Assembly (NCBI GenBank): GCA_012511795.1
Contig: JAAZFJ010000215.1
Location: 1 to 40,055, forward strand
Source: Syntrophomonadaceae bacterium
Lineage (GTDB): Bacteria > Bacillota > Syntrophomonadia > Syntrophomonadales > Syntrophomonadaceae
DNA length: 40,055 nucleotides
Direction of reading: 5' to 3'
This document shows, one piece after another, positions 1 through 8,670 of the stretch. Made by a program: the position numbers and the translations under genes. Every line of letters starts with the position of its first letter. Positions within the stretch are counted from its first letter, which is position 1. The notes beneath the pieces were generated by a model. That model was not told the DNA's origin. It saw only the letters and a program-made list of their open reading frames with translations, and made no database searches.

Positions 1-408
1 ATCATCAGGGGCATCTTCATACATATTTATTTCTTCCAGGATAACGCCTTTCTCAGTGGAGAAATCCTTGCTGACGAAACCGGAATGAAACAGCATATCA
101 AAAAGAATATCAAAGGCCATCTCCATATTTTCATCCAGGGTGCGGGCATAAAGGCAGGTGTATTCCTTGGTGGTATATGCATTTAACTGCCCGCCGATCC
201 TTTCAAAACTTTCTGCAATCTCCCGGGCTGATCTTTTTTCAGTTCCTTTAAACAGCATGTGTTCTATGAAATGACTGGCCCCGGTCAAATTTTGCGGTTC
301 ATGCCTGGAGCCTACCTTGATATAAATGCCTATGGCTACTGATTTAACATAAGGTATTTCTTCTACCACCAGTTTGGTTTTATTACTAAGCTGCCAAATA
401 TCTATCAC
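1..408 (-). CDS. M16-family zinc peptidase (processing-protease-like), N-terminal part, truncated by the window edge
   Basis: My translation of the minus strand from GTG at 408 gives VIDIWQLSNKTKLVVEEIPYVKSVAIGIYIKVGSRHEPQNLTGASHFIEHMLFKGTEKRSA..., with the HxxEH zinc motif (HFIEH). GAGG-type RBS at 415-420. Not in the ORF track because it is partial. Confidence 0.88.
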   Translation of the reverse strand, partial: MIDIWQLSNKTKLVVEEIPYVKSVAIGIYIKVGSRHEPQNLTGASHFIEHMLFKGTEKRSAREIAESFERIGGQLNAYTTKEYTCLYARTLDENMEMAFDILFDMLFHSGFVSKDFSTEKGVILEEINMYEDAPDD

Positions 409-476
409 TTGTATAACCTCCAACTATTACTTCTAGAACTTTTTCTGCTAATATTCGCTTTTTCCTTTAATTTTCC

Positions 477-1583
477 TCATTCATTCAGCAGACGATGCCA
501 AAAAGATTCTTTGATGGTCTGATGGCTTATCAAATCGATACTGTCGATAAATTTGCCATCAACATAAATTCTTATGCAACCAAGGCTTTCTCCTTTCTTC
601 ACCGGCAATTTTATTTCATAGTTTAGTATAACCTTTTTTTCGATATTGGGATGCTCTCCATCATACCATATATAGATCGGCCTGGCAGGGTACAGATCAA
701 AATTTCGCCTGTTTTTCCCGCTGACTGTCAGGGTCTTGAAAGGAATTTTTTCATCGATGATTTTCATTTTGGTATAATTGCTGAACCCGTATTCAAGAAG
801 CCTGGCACAGTCTCCCTGACGATTACCGGATCTTAAAACGATTGCGATCAATTGCCGTCCTTCTCTGGTGGCTGATGCGGCCAGGCAGCGGCCTGCTGCA
901 TTGGTGGTGCCGGTCTTGATGCCGTCTGCTCCTTGAAACCCCTGCAATAATCCGTTGGTATTGGTTATGGTCAAAGGCTGCTTATATCCCGGATGTTTAA
1001 AGGTGGTCCTGGCCGTACTTACCATTTCTGCAATATAATCATTGGCCAGGGCATATCTGCTTATCAATGCCATATCATAGGCAGTGCTGTAGCCATTATT
1101 GCTGGGCAGGCCGGAAGCATTTTCAAAATGGGTGTTCACTGCTCCCAGAGCAAAGGCCTTTTTACTCATTAAGTGAGCAAAGAACCTTTCATCGCCTGCG
1201 GCATGCTCTGCCAGTACTACGGCAGCATCATTGGCAGACCTGATCAAGGCAATTTTGATAAGTTCAGCCACCGTAAGGATCTGTCCTTCCCGCAGCCCGA
1301 TGGTATATTCGGGAGTGTGGTCGGCATTATCAGTGACTACAGCATGATCATCGAGCCGGGAGTATTCCAGGGCAATCACTGCTGCCATAATTTTGGTGGT
1401 GCTGGCCACCGGGCGCATTTGGTCCTGATTTTTGGAAAGCAGCACCTGTCCGGTATCTCCTTCCATCAGGCAGTAGTATTGGGAAGAAGTCCAGGGAGCA
1501 GCCTGGGCAGCAAAAATAAAGATCCAGCAGTAAACCAGTGACAGCAAAAAAACTTGCAAACATTTAACTATCAGCTTTTTCAT
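477..1583 (-). CDS. dacB: D-alanyl-D-alanine carboxypeptidase (penicillin-binding protein 5/DacB/DacF-like)
   Basis: Signal peptide, then SxxK (ASTTKIMAA), SxN (SAND) and KTG (GIKTGTT) motifs. The ORF extends to 1604, but ATG at 1583 with AGGATG upstream is the likelier start. Confidence 0.9.
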   Translation of the reverse strand: MKKLIVKCLQVFLLSLVYCWIFIFAAQAAPWTSSQYYCLMEGDTGQVLLSKNQDQMRPVASTTKIMAAVIALEYSRLDDHAVVTDNADHTPEYTIGLREGQILTVAELIKIALIRSANDAAVVLAEHAAGDERFFAHLMSKKAFALGAVNTHFENASGLPSNNGYSTAYDMALISRYALANDYIAEMVSTARTTFKHPGYKQPLTITNTNGLLQGFQGADGIKTGTTNAAGRCLAASATREGRQLIAIVLRSGNRQGDCARLLEYGFSNYTKMKIIDEKIPFKTLTVSGKNRRNFDLYPARPIYIWYDGEHPNIEKKVILNYEIKLPVKKGESLGCIRIYVDGKFIDSIDLISHQTIKESFWHRLLNE

Positions 1584-2316
1584 TCTCATCCTGTCCGCTA
1601 TCATTTGACGGAATAATTATTTTATCCAGTGTTTGCATTTGATAGCCTTGTTTTTCTATTTGGGTCAGTAAATCTGGCAGGGCTTCCAAGGTGGGTTTGG
1701 TAGGATGCATTAGGATGATGGCATCATTGTGCATTTTGTTCATGACTCTTTTTACGATGGTGTCTGCACTGGGAAGCTCCCAATCAACGGTATCAATGCT
1801 CCACATAATCAAGGAATAATTGATTTCATTCACTGTTGAAATAAGATTGTTATTATATTCCCCGTAAGGTGATGCAAAATAAATGGTTTTTTTACCGGTC
1901 AGCTGTTCGACGATCTTCTCGGTTTTCATGATCTGCTCTTTGATCTGGGGAGAGGATAATTGATTGAAATGCAAATGTTTATATCCATGATTTTGAATGC
2001 TATGCCCCGCTTCATTCATCTGTTTGACTAATTCAGGATTCTTTTCCGCCCACTGTCCGGTAACGAAAAATGTGACCCGGACTTTATGCTTTTTAAATTT
2101 TTCTAACATATCCGGCAGGTACTCTTCACCCCAATCAACATTGACACAGATGGCTACGATTTTTTGGCCGCTGTTTCCCTGATATATTGCCTGGGCAGGA
2201 ACGGAAGCACTCTTTAAACTGATGACTTGAAAAAAAATCAGAGTAAGGCAAGCGATGGCAAAAAAACCTCCAATGGTAAAAGCGAGACTTTTTTTATTGA
2301 GCAAAAATATTCTCAT
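1564..2316 (-). CDS. Polysaccharide deacetylase (YlxY/PdaB-like, sporulation-type)
   Basis: NodB homology: VDWGEEYLPDMLEKFKKHKVRVTFFVTGQWAEKNPELVKQMNEAGHSIQNHGYKH; N-terminal TM; located next to pnp as ylxY is in Bacillus. Confidence 0.88.
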   Translation of the reverse strand: MRIFLLNKKSLAFTIGGFFAIACLTLIFFQVISLKSASVPAQAIYQGNSGQKIVAICVNVDWGEEYLPDMLEKFKKHKVRVTFFVTGQWAEKNPELVKQMNEAGHSIQNHGYKHLHFNQLSSPQIKEQIMKTEKIVEQLTGKKTIYFASPYGEYNNNLISTVNEINYSLIMWSIDTVDWELPSADTIVKRVMNKMHNDAIILMHPTKPTLEALPDLLTQIEKQGYQMQTLDKIIIPSNDSGQDENEKADS

Positions 2317-2405
2317 TTATATACATCCCCTAAAATTATTGCGCCTTTTAAGCTTAATAATTTGTATTCTGGGACCTTCAATCCTATTCAGCTTTTATTG
2401 CACTT

Positions 2406-2446
2406 AAAAAAGCAGAAAAAGAAATAAACCGAGAGTGCTCGGTTTA
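2406..2446 (-). terminator. Rho-independent terminator downstream of pnp
   Basis: Inverted repeat TAAACCGAG (2425-2433) / CTCGGTTTA (2438-2446), 4-nt loop, followed on the minus strand by TTTCTTTTTCTGCTTTTTT. Confidence 0.85.
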
Positions 2447-2467
2447 CCTATCATCTTTATTTACTGC

Positions 2468-4582
2468 TTATTCGTTGTTGTTTTTTTTGTTTTCTCTCAA
2501 TACAGCCTTGCGGGAAAGATTGACCCGGCCTTGCTTATCAATTTCAGTGACTTTGACCAGAATCTGGTCGCCGATTTTCACCACATCATTCACTTTATTG
2601 ACTCTTTCTTCAGCCAGTTGGGAAATGTGTACCATCCCTTCTTTTCCCTGGGTCCCCAGAACACCTGGTATAATTTCCACGAATGCACCAAAATCCATGA
2701 TCCTTTTTACAGTGCCCATGTAAATTTTACCCACTTCAACTTCTGCCACGATTGATTCGATAAGCTTTTTAGCTTGCTCTGCCGCTTCCTGATCAGTGGC
2801 AACAATAAACAAGCTGCCATCGTCCTCAATGTCAATTTTACATCCAGTTTCATCAACGATTTTGTGGATCGTCTTGCCTCCCGGTCCAATGACTTCTCTG
2901 ATTTTGTCAGGATTGATCTGCATTCTGATTAGCCGGGGAGCATAAGGAGAAAGCTCATCATTAGGTTTATTGATGGCTTCCAGCATCTTGTTTAAAATAA
3001 ACTGCCGGCCTGCTTGGGCTTGCTCCAGGGCTTTTTCAACGATTTCACGATTTACGCCAGATATTTTTATATCCATTTGCAGTGCAGTAACGCCTTTTTC
3101 AGTCCCTGCAACCTTAAAGTCCATATCTCCCAAAGCATCTTCTATCCCTTGAATATCACTTAGAATGGCAAAGTCTTCCCCTTCTTTAACCAATCCCATT
3201 GCTATGCCTGAAACAGGTGCTTTTATGGGGACACCGGCATGCATCAGTGAAAGGGTGCTGCCGCAAACACTTCCCATGGAAGAAGAGCCATTGGATTCAA
3301 GTACATCAGATACCACTCTGATAGTATAAGGAAAAATTTCCTCACTGGGTATCACCGGCACCAATGCTCTTTCTGCCAAAGCACCGTGGCCAATTTCTCT
3401 GCGTCCAGGACCTCTCATAGGTTTCGTCTCACCTGTGCTGTATGGCGGGAAATTATAATGGTGAATGTAGCGTTTGGATTCTTCAATACCTAAACCATCC
3501 AGGCGCTGTTCTTCGCTCATGGCTCCTAAAGTAGTTACTGAAAGAACCTGAGTCTGGCCCCGGGTAAAAAGACCTGAACCATGGGGACGAGGCAAATATC
3601 CTACTTCACAGGTCACTTTCCTGATTTCGTTTAATTTACGGCCATCAACCCTCTCGCCATCTTCCAGCATCATCTTGCGTACGATTTCTTTGAGCATCTT
3701 CTCCAGCTTTTTGCCGATGGTCTTTAAATCATCCGGATAAATTTCAGCAAACTCCTCAAAAGTTAATCGTTTAACATCATCAATATGGGTCTCCCTTTCA
3801 AGCTTATCCGGATTTTTAACTGCATTTTCCAGTTTTTCATAGGCGAACTCCTGAACCAGATTCTCCAGTTCTTCATTGACCGGTTCAGCTTGGACTTCCA
3901 TTTTGGCTGGTGCCAGTTCAGCAAATATTTGTTCCTGAAATTCAACTATTCTTTTGATTTCTTCATGGGCAAAAAATATGGCATCCAACATGGTGCTCTC
4001 AGGTATTTCATTAGCCCCGCCTTCAACCATCATGATGGCTTCTTTGCTGCCGGCAACTGTAAGATGCATTTCACTCACAGCAGTTTGTTCCACCGTTGGA
4101 TTGATCATCAGCTTGCCATCTATCATTCCTACTACTACTCCTGCAATGGGTCCGTTAAATGGTATATTGCTGACACCCAAAGCCACTGAAGCACCAATAA
4201 TTGCAGTAACATCCGGTAGATTGTCCTGTTCTACTGACATTACAGTAGCTACGATGTGGATATCATTTTTGAAACCTTTGGGAAACAGGGGTCTGATGGG
4301 CCTGTCAATTAATCTGGCTGTTAAAGTTGCCAGTTCTGTAGGCCTACCTTCCCTTTTTATAAATCCTCCGGGGATTTTTCCTACAGCATATTGTCTTTCT
4401 TCAAAGTCAACCGTCAAAGGAAAAAAATCTATTCCTTCACGGGGCTCTTTAGAAGCCGTAGCAGTTACCAGTACTACTGTATCACCATAGCGCATAACAG
4501 CTGAACCATTTGCCTGTTTAGCTGTTTTGCCGATTTCGATGGTTAATGTTCTGCCGCCAATGTCAATTTTGTATTCATGCAC
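2468..4582 (-). CDS. pnp: Polyribonucleotide nucleotidyltransferase
   Basis: 704 aa. Two RNase PH domains, KH ([29 protein letters not shown]) and C-terminal S1 domain ([23 protein letters not shown]). Confidence 0.98.
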   Translation of the reverse strand: MHEYKIDIGGRTLTIEIGKTAKQANGSAVMRYGDTVVLVTATASKEPREGIDFFPLTVDFEERQYAVGKIPGGFIKREGRPTELATLTARLIDRPIRPLFPKGFKNDIHIVATVMSVEQDNLPDVTAIIGASVALGVSNIPFNGPIAGVVVGMIDGKLMINPTVEQTAVSEMHLTVAGSKEAIMMVEGGANEIPESTMLDAIFFAHEEIKRIVEFQEQIFAELAPAKMEVQAEPVNEELENLVQEFAYEKLENAVKNPDKLERETHIDDVKRLTFEEFAEIYPDDLKTIGKKLEKMLKEIVRKMMLEDGERVDGRKLNEIRKVTCEVGYLPRPHGSGLFTRGQTQVLSVTTLGAMSEEQRLDGLGIEESKRYIHHYNFPPYSTGETKPMRGPGRREIGHGALAERALVPVIPSEEIFPYTIRVVSDVLESNGSSSMGSVCGSTLSLMHAGVPIKAPVSGIAMGLVKEGEDFAILSDIQGIEDALGDMDFKVAGTEKGVTALQMDIKISGVNREIVEKALEQAQAGRQFILNKMLEAINKPNDELSPYAPRLIRMQINPDKIREVIGPGGKTIHKIVDETGCKIDIEDDGSLFIVATDQEAAEQAKKLIESIVAEVEVGKIYMGTVKRIMDFGAFVEIIPGVLGTQGKEGMVHISQLAEERVNKVNDVVKIGDQILVKVTEIDKQGRVNLSRKAVLRENKKNNNE

Positions 4583-4620
4583 TTAAAAAATTCCTCCTTT
4601 CGAAAGTAAATCATAAATTT

Positions 4621-4643
4621 AAAGAGCGGCAATTCCGCTCTTT
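4621..4643 (-). promoter_or_regulatory. Hairpin at the rpsO-pnp junction (processing site or weak terminator)
   Basis: AAAGAGCGG (4621-4629) / CCGCTCTTT (4635-4643), 9-bp stem overlapping the rpsO stop codon. Confidence 0.6.
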
Positions 4644-4920
4644 ACCTACGTAAACCAAGACGTGTTACTATGGTACGATAACGTTCAAAATCATTTTTCT
4701 TCAGGTAGTCCAGCAGTGAACGACGCTGTCCAACCATTTTCAGTAAGCCTCTTCTGGAATGATGGTCTTTTTTATTTGCTTTAAGATGCTCATTCAGGTA
4801 ATTGATGCGATCAGTTAGTATCGCAATTTGCACTTCAGGAGAACCGGTATCGTTTTCATGGATTTGAAAAGATTTGATTATTTCTCCTTTTTTTTCTGGT
4901 GTCAAAGCCAATGGTTTCAC
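4642..4920 (-). CDS. rpsO: 30S ribosomal protein S15
   Basis: [77 protein letters not shown], diagnostic S15 sequence. Confidence 0.98.
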   Translation of the reverse strand: MKPLALTPEKKGEIIKSFQIHENDTGSPEVQIAILTDRINYLNEHLKANKKDHHSRRGLLKMVGQRRSLLDYLKKNDFERYRTIVTRLGLRR

Positions 4921-4930
4921 CTCCTCTTTT

Positions 4931-5088
4931 TTATAATCGCCATTAACTGAGCTTTGCGTCGGTGAATCGCAAGACCTAGCAAATGGTTCCCATTTACAGT
5001 ATATTTAACAGGCCAAAGGCTCTGCCGCTCTCTATTTAATTATTCTCGTTTTACGTTGATTTTAAAACAACCTAAAAATACAAGGTAA
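4931..5088 (-). promoter_or_regulatory. Candidate structured 5' leader of rpsO (possible S15 autoregulatory leader)
   Basis: About 160 nt between the predicted promoter and the RBS, with hairpins TTGCG/CGCAA (4954-4972) and AAATGG/CCATTT (4981-4995). Confidence 0.45.
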
Positions 5089-5117
5089 ATTGTAGCACAG
5101 GCTGATTGAAAAGTAAA
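5089..5117 (-). promoter_or_regulatory. Sigma-A-type promoter for rpsO-pnp
   Basis: Minus strand TTTACT (5117-5112), 17 nt, TACAAT (5094-5089). Confidence 0.65.
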
Positions 5118-5168
5118 CTTTCTCCAGTAACTGGGGACGTACCTTAATTGCCTGCCTGTGCCCAGAAT

Positions 5169-5204
5169 GGGTATGCCCTATAGGGTATGCCCCGGAAGGG
5201 TATC
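5169..5204. repeat. Short direct repeat GGGTATGCCC
   Basis: GGGTATGCCC at 5169-5178 and 5183-5192, with a third partial GGGTAT at 5198-5203. Confidence 0.7.
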
Positions 5205-5244
5205 AACTTCTACAATTGTTAAAAGATAGTTAAGCAATCGTTGG

Positions 5245-5387
5245 CAATTGTTTATGGCACGGGAAATTGATTGAGCTCCGTAGGGGAGGATAGTATCCTC
5301 CCGCCCCGTTAATACCAATAATTCCCGATATACCACTGGCGGCTAATAGCCGCCCCTACAATGTTTATCCTGTGCCATAAAGCAATT
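5245..5387. mobile_element. MITE/REP-like noncoding element with terminal inverted repeats and two internal palindromes
   Basis: TIRs CAATTG-TTTATGGCACGGG (5245-5263) versus reverse complement of 5369-5387, AATTGCTTTATGGCACAGG. Internal palindromes GGGAGGATAGTATCCTCCC (5284-5302) and GGCGGCTAATAGCCGCC (5338-5354), flanked by inverted GTAGGGG/CCCCTAC. Confidence 0.55.
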
Positions 5388-5443
5388 ATTTTCGGTTCCG
5401 GCGGGCGCGTTATTTGTCCTTACGTGCTCTTTTATAATCTTCC

Positions 5444-6373
5444 TTAAATAGTACATAACTTTATGGCCTGGTTACGGTCCTGGGTAATTTGTTCCACCAA
5501 CTGCTCGATGTTCTGGAATTTTTTTTCATCTCTGATTTTGCTGATCAAAAACAACTCCACTTTTTCTCCGTAAATATCTCCGCAGAAGTCAATTATATGC
5601 GCTTCCACTGTAACCGGATACTCCTCATGAAAGGTTGGTTTGCGTCCGATATTGACGACACACTTGTAAGCCTTGCCTTGAATCATAATACGGCCGGCAT
5701 AGACACCAACACCCGGAATGATAAGATCCGGATCAGCCTGTAAATTAGCAGTGGGAAAACCTATACTGGTCCCGCGATTTTCCCCTCTGATGATTCTTGC
5801 TTCTATCATTGGTTCATTACCCAGCATGATCGATGCATTTTGAATATCCCCGCTTACTAAAAGCTGCCTTATTAAACTGCTTGAAACTAAATGTCCTTTT
5901 ACTTCAACCGGTTCAATTATTCTTACAAAAAAACCTAGTGTACCGCCAAGCTTATGCAGTAATTCTGGTGACCCCTGGCCTTTGTAACCGAAGGAATAAT
6001 TGAACCCTACAAAGACTTCCGCAGCGTCAAGCTTATTTACCAGTATTTCCCGGGCAAAGTATTCAGGACTCCAGCAGGAGATCTCCCGGTTAAACTCCTG
6101 ATAAATGAGGATATCAAGACCCAGTTCTTCCATCAGTTGAGCTTTACGTCCTGCAGTTACCAGTAATTTAGGAGCCTTTTCCGGCTTGATTACTTTAACA
6201 GGATGGGGTTCAAAAATAAAGGCAGCTGCCAGTCCGCCATTTTGCCCTGCCGTCTGCACAACTCTATTAATGATTTCCTTATGTCCCTGGTGTAAGCCGT
6301 CAAAATTACCCAAAGCAAGATACAGGGGCTTGTTTCTTTTTATGTATTTTTCTGCTCCATAAATCAGTTCCAT
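5444..6373 (-). CDS. ribF: Bifunctional riboflavin kinase/FAD synthetase
   Basis: ALGNFDGLHQGHKEII (nucleotidyltransferase) and GENRGTSIGFPTANLQ (flavokinase). Confidence 0.96.
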   Translation of the reverse strand: MELIYGAEKYIKRNKPLYLALGNFDGLHQGHKEIINRVVQTAGQNGGLAAAFIFEPHPVKVIKPEKAPKLLVTAGRKAQLMEELGLDILIYQEFNREISCWSPEYFAREILVNKLDAAEVFVGFNYSFGYKGQGSPELLHKLGGTLGFFVRIIEPVEVKGHLVSSSLIRQLLVSGDIQNASIMLGNEPMIEARIIRGENRGTSIGFPTANLQADPDLIIPGVGVYAGRIMIQGKAYKCVVNIGRKPTFHEEYPVTVEAHIIDFCGDIYGEKVELFLISKIRDEKKFQNIEQLVEQITQDRNQAIKLCTI

Positions 6374-6407
6374 TTCTCTCTCCTTAAGAAATTATTAATA
6401 GCCTTTA

Positions 6408-7289
6408 TTATGTAAGAACTGTTTCCGGTTTAAGTATGCCAAATTCAGCTTCATAGCGGGCAATCGCTACCAGTTCATGATGCAAACATAATCTTACCAT
6501 TTTGTTTTCGGTAAATTCCTCACATTTGATACTTCTGCCCTGCTTTATATGCAGAGCCTTTTCCGGTGATAGAGCATAAGCCGCTATATGCATAAGAGGA
6601 TAATCCTTGGGCAGTAAATGTTCTGTCATATCAGCAGCCTCCATTATCTCCTGTAAGGCAACGGCTTCCTGAAGTTGAAATACTCCCGCCCTGGTTCTCA
6701 CCAGACTGGACAGATAAGCTCCTGTACCCAGGCTTTGACCAATATCATGTATCAGCGTCCTGATATACGTTCCTTTGGAACATTTTATTTTCAGGGTTAT
6801 CTCCGGAAGATTGCCTGTGTGGTCGATGCCCAGCAGTTCAATGTCTTCGATGGTTATCTGGCGGGGCTTTCTTTCCACTTCCATACCCTGTCTGGCCAGT
6901 TCATAAAGCCGCTGACCCTGGTGATGAACGGCCGAATACATAGGCGGAATCTGCCATATAACTCCAGTAAACTGTTTTAGAACCTGCTGTAATACTTGCT
7001 GCTGAACACTGGTAATTTCTTTTGTATAAGTTATATTGCCCCAGGCATCCTGGGTATCTGAAGTTGCCCCAAGAATCCCTGAACCGATGTATTCTTTGTT
7101 ATCATCTTCGATATATTTAATAAGCCGGGTGGCATTTCCTGCTGCAACTGGCAATACTCCTTCTGCCATTGGATCAAGTGTTCCCAGATGCCCCAGCTTG
7201 CTTCGCCGGGGTAATTTTTTTTTCAGTTGCCTGATAACATCAAAAGATGTTAATCCAGGGGGTTTATGGATGTTAATAAAACCATGCAA
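6408..7289 (-). CDS. truB: tRNA pseudouridine(55) synthase
   Basis: GFINIHKPPGLTSFDVIRQLKKKLPRRSKLGHLGTLDPMAEGVLPVAAGNATR. Confidence 0.97.
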   Translation of the reverse strand: MHGFINIHKPPGLTSFDVIRQLKKKLPRRSKLGHLGTLDPMAEGVLPVAAGNATRLIKYIEDDNKEYIGSGILGATSDTQDAWGNITYTKEITSVQQQVLQQVLKQFTGVIWQIPPMYSAVHHQGQRLYELARQGMEVERKPRQITIEDIELLGIDHTGNLPEITLKIKCSKGTYIRTLIHDIGQSLGTGAYLSSLVRTRAGVFQLQEAVALQEIMEAADMTEHLLPKDYPLMHIAAYALSPEKALHIKQGRSIKCEEFTENKMVRLCLHHELVAIARYEAEFGILKPETVLT

Positions 7290-8276
7290 TTAATGAAGCA
7301 CATCCTTGACCAATTGTAATACTGTTTCTTTTGCCTCGGCAAGACTGCCTTCATAGGTGGCACCTGCAGCCTGCCGATGTCCGCCGCCGCCGATTTTCCC
7401 CGCAATCCGGGAAACATCAACAGATCCCTTGGCCCGAAATCCAACTTTGATTATGCCCGGGCTTATTTCGCGAAAGAGGATTCCTACCTGGACTCCCTTT
7501 ATTTCACGGGTGTAATTGATGATGCTTTCCGGATGAATGCCAAGTGCTCCGATGGATTTCACTTCTTCATAGGGAAGTGTGATCCAGGCAATCCTGCCAT
7601 CATCGGATACAATTATATTATTTAATGCCAGGCGTATTAGTAAAATTTCCTGGCTGGTTTTGCTTTCAAAGAGGTTTATTCTTACCTGATTAATATCTAC
7701 CCCTGCCTTGAGCAGACCGGCAGCTACATTCATTGTTTTGTCCGTAGTGCTGCTGTACATAAACCTGCCCGTGTCCATCACCAGGCCGCAAAAGAGAGCT
7801 GTTGCCATTTCCACAGTTAGTTTGACCTGCATGTCCTTTAAAACAGCAAAAATTAATTCGGCCGTTGCTGCTACCCCTGGTTCTACCCAGTTATGATCAG
7901 CAAAAAGATCATTGGTTGCATGATGATCTATATTAATCGTAGTAAACGAACTGTTCAGGTTAGCAGCAATCTTATCGCCAACCCTTGCCAATTCCGAACA
8001 GTCTATAAAAACGACATTTTTAATATTAATATCATCTGACCATTCATGCCTGAACTTTGCTGTTGCAGGTAAAAATCTGTAAATCTCCGGTACCTGATCC
8101 TGCAGCAGTACCTCAGCTTTTTTACCCATAGATTCAAGACCCAGCTTCAGCGCTGCCAGAGAACCTACACAGTCTCCATCAGGAATAATGTGGCCCAGCA
8201 GCAAAAAATTATCTCTGTCCAATAGTTCCCTGGCTATTTGCTCGCTATTGATCAAGCCCTTATTGATTCCCTTCAC
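7290..8276 (-). CDS. nrnA: DHH/DHHA1 phosphoesterase (NrnA-type oligoribonuclease/pAp phosphatase)
   Basis: HIIPDGDCVGSLAAL, INIDHHATN, C-terminal GGGGHRQAAGAT; between rbfA and truB. Confidence 0.93.
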   Translation of the reverse strand: MKGINKGLINSEQIARELLDRDNFLLLGHIIPDGDCVGSLAALKLGLESMGKKAEVLLQDQVPEIYRFLPATAKFRHEWSDDINIKNVVFIDCSELARVGDKIAANLNSSFTTINIDHHATNDLFADHNWVEPGVAATAELIFAVLKDMQVKLTVEMATALFCGLVMDTGRFMYSSTTDKTMNVAAGLLKAGVDINQVRINLFESKTSQEILLIRLALNNIIVSDDGRIAWITLPYEEVKSIGALGIHPESIINYTREIKGVQVGILFREISPGIIKVGFRAKGSVDVSRIAGKIGGGGHRQAAGATYEGSLAEAKETVLQLVKDVLH

Positions 8277-8622
8277 CTTCCCGCAGTTTCTCCAGTAAAG
8301 AAGAAATTTTTATCCCATGTTCGATGGATTTATCAAGACGGAATTCAAGCTCCGGTGCATGCCTAAGTTGGATTTCTTTCGCTAATTCGCTTCTAATAAA
8401 TCCCTTGGCTTTTTGCAGAACCTTCATGGTTTCTTCCTGTCTTGAATCATCGCCCAATACGCTGATGTTTACTCTGGCGTGACTCAAGTCATTGGTAACA
8501 TCAACTCTGGTTATTGAAATTGAAGAAAAGTCTACCCTCGGATCTTTTATGTTATCCATTAGTATCTGTGAAAGAACTTTCTTTATCTCCACTGATATTC
8601 TTTCTTGTCTTCTCTTACTCAA
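8260..8622 (-). CDS. rbfA: 30S ribosome-binding factor A
   Basis: MSKRRQERISVEIKKVLSQILMDNIKDPRV...SITRVDVTNDLSHARVNISVLG. Confidence 0.95.
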   Translation of the reverse strand: MSKRRQERISVEIKKVLSQILMDNIKDPRVDFSSISITRVDVTNDLSHARVNISVLGDDSRQEETMKVLQKAKGFIRSELAKEIQLRHAPELEFRLDKSIEHGIKISSLLEKLREGEGNQ

Positions 8623-8670
8623 AGTGATTCCCCCAGTCGATGATAGGCTGAAAAATTTTATTTGATTCCT

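Noticed and set aside
1173-1541. 122-aa plus-strand ORF opposite dacB
   Set aside because: Antisense shadow of a gene with intact SxxK/SxN/KTG motifs.
2227-2755. Plus-strand ORFs 2227..2427 and 2435..2755 around the pnp terminator
   Set aside because: Lysine- or Phe-rich readings of A/T tracts that overlap the terminator and the pnp 3' end.
3954-4490. 178-aa plus-strand ORF (and 3785..4189) opposite pnp
   Set aside because: Antisense shadow of the clearly real pnp; composition typical of reverse-strand translation, no recognisable family, no convincing RBS.
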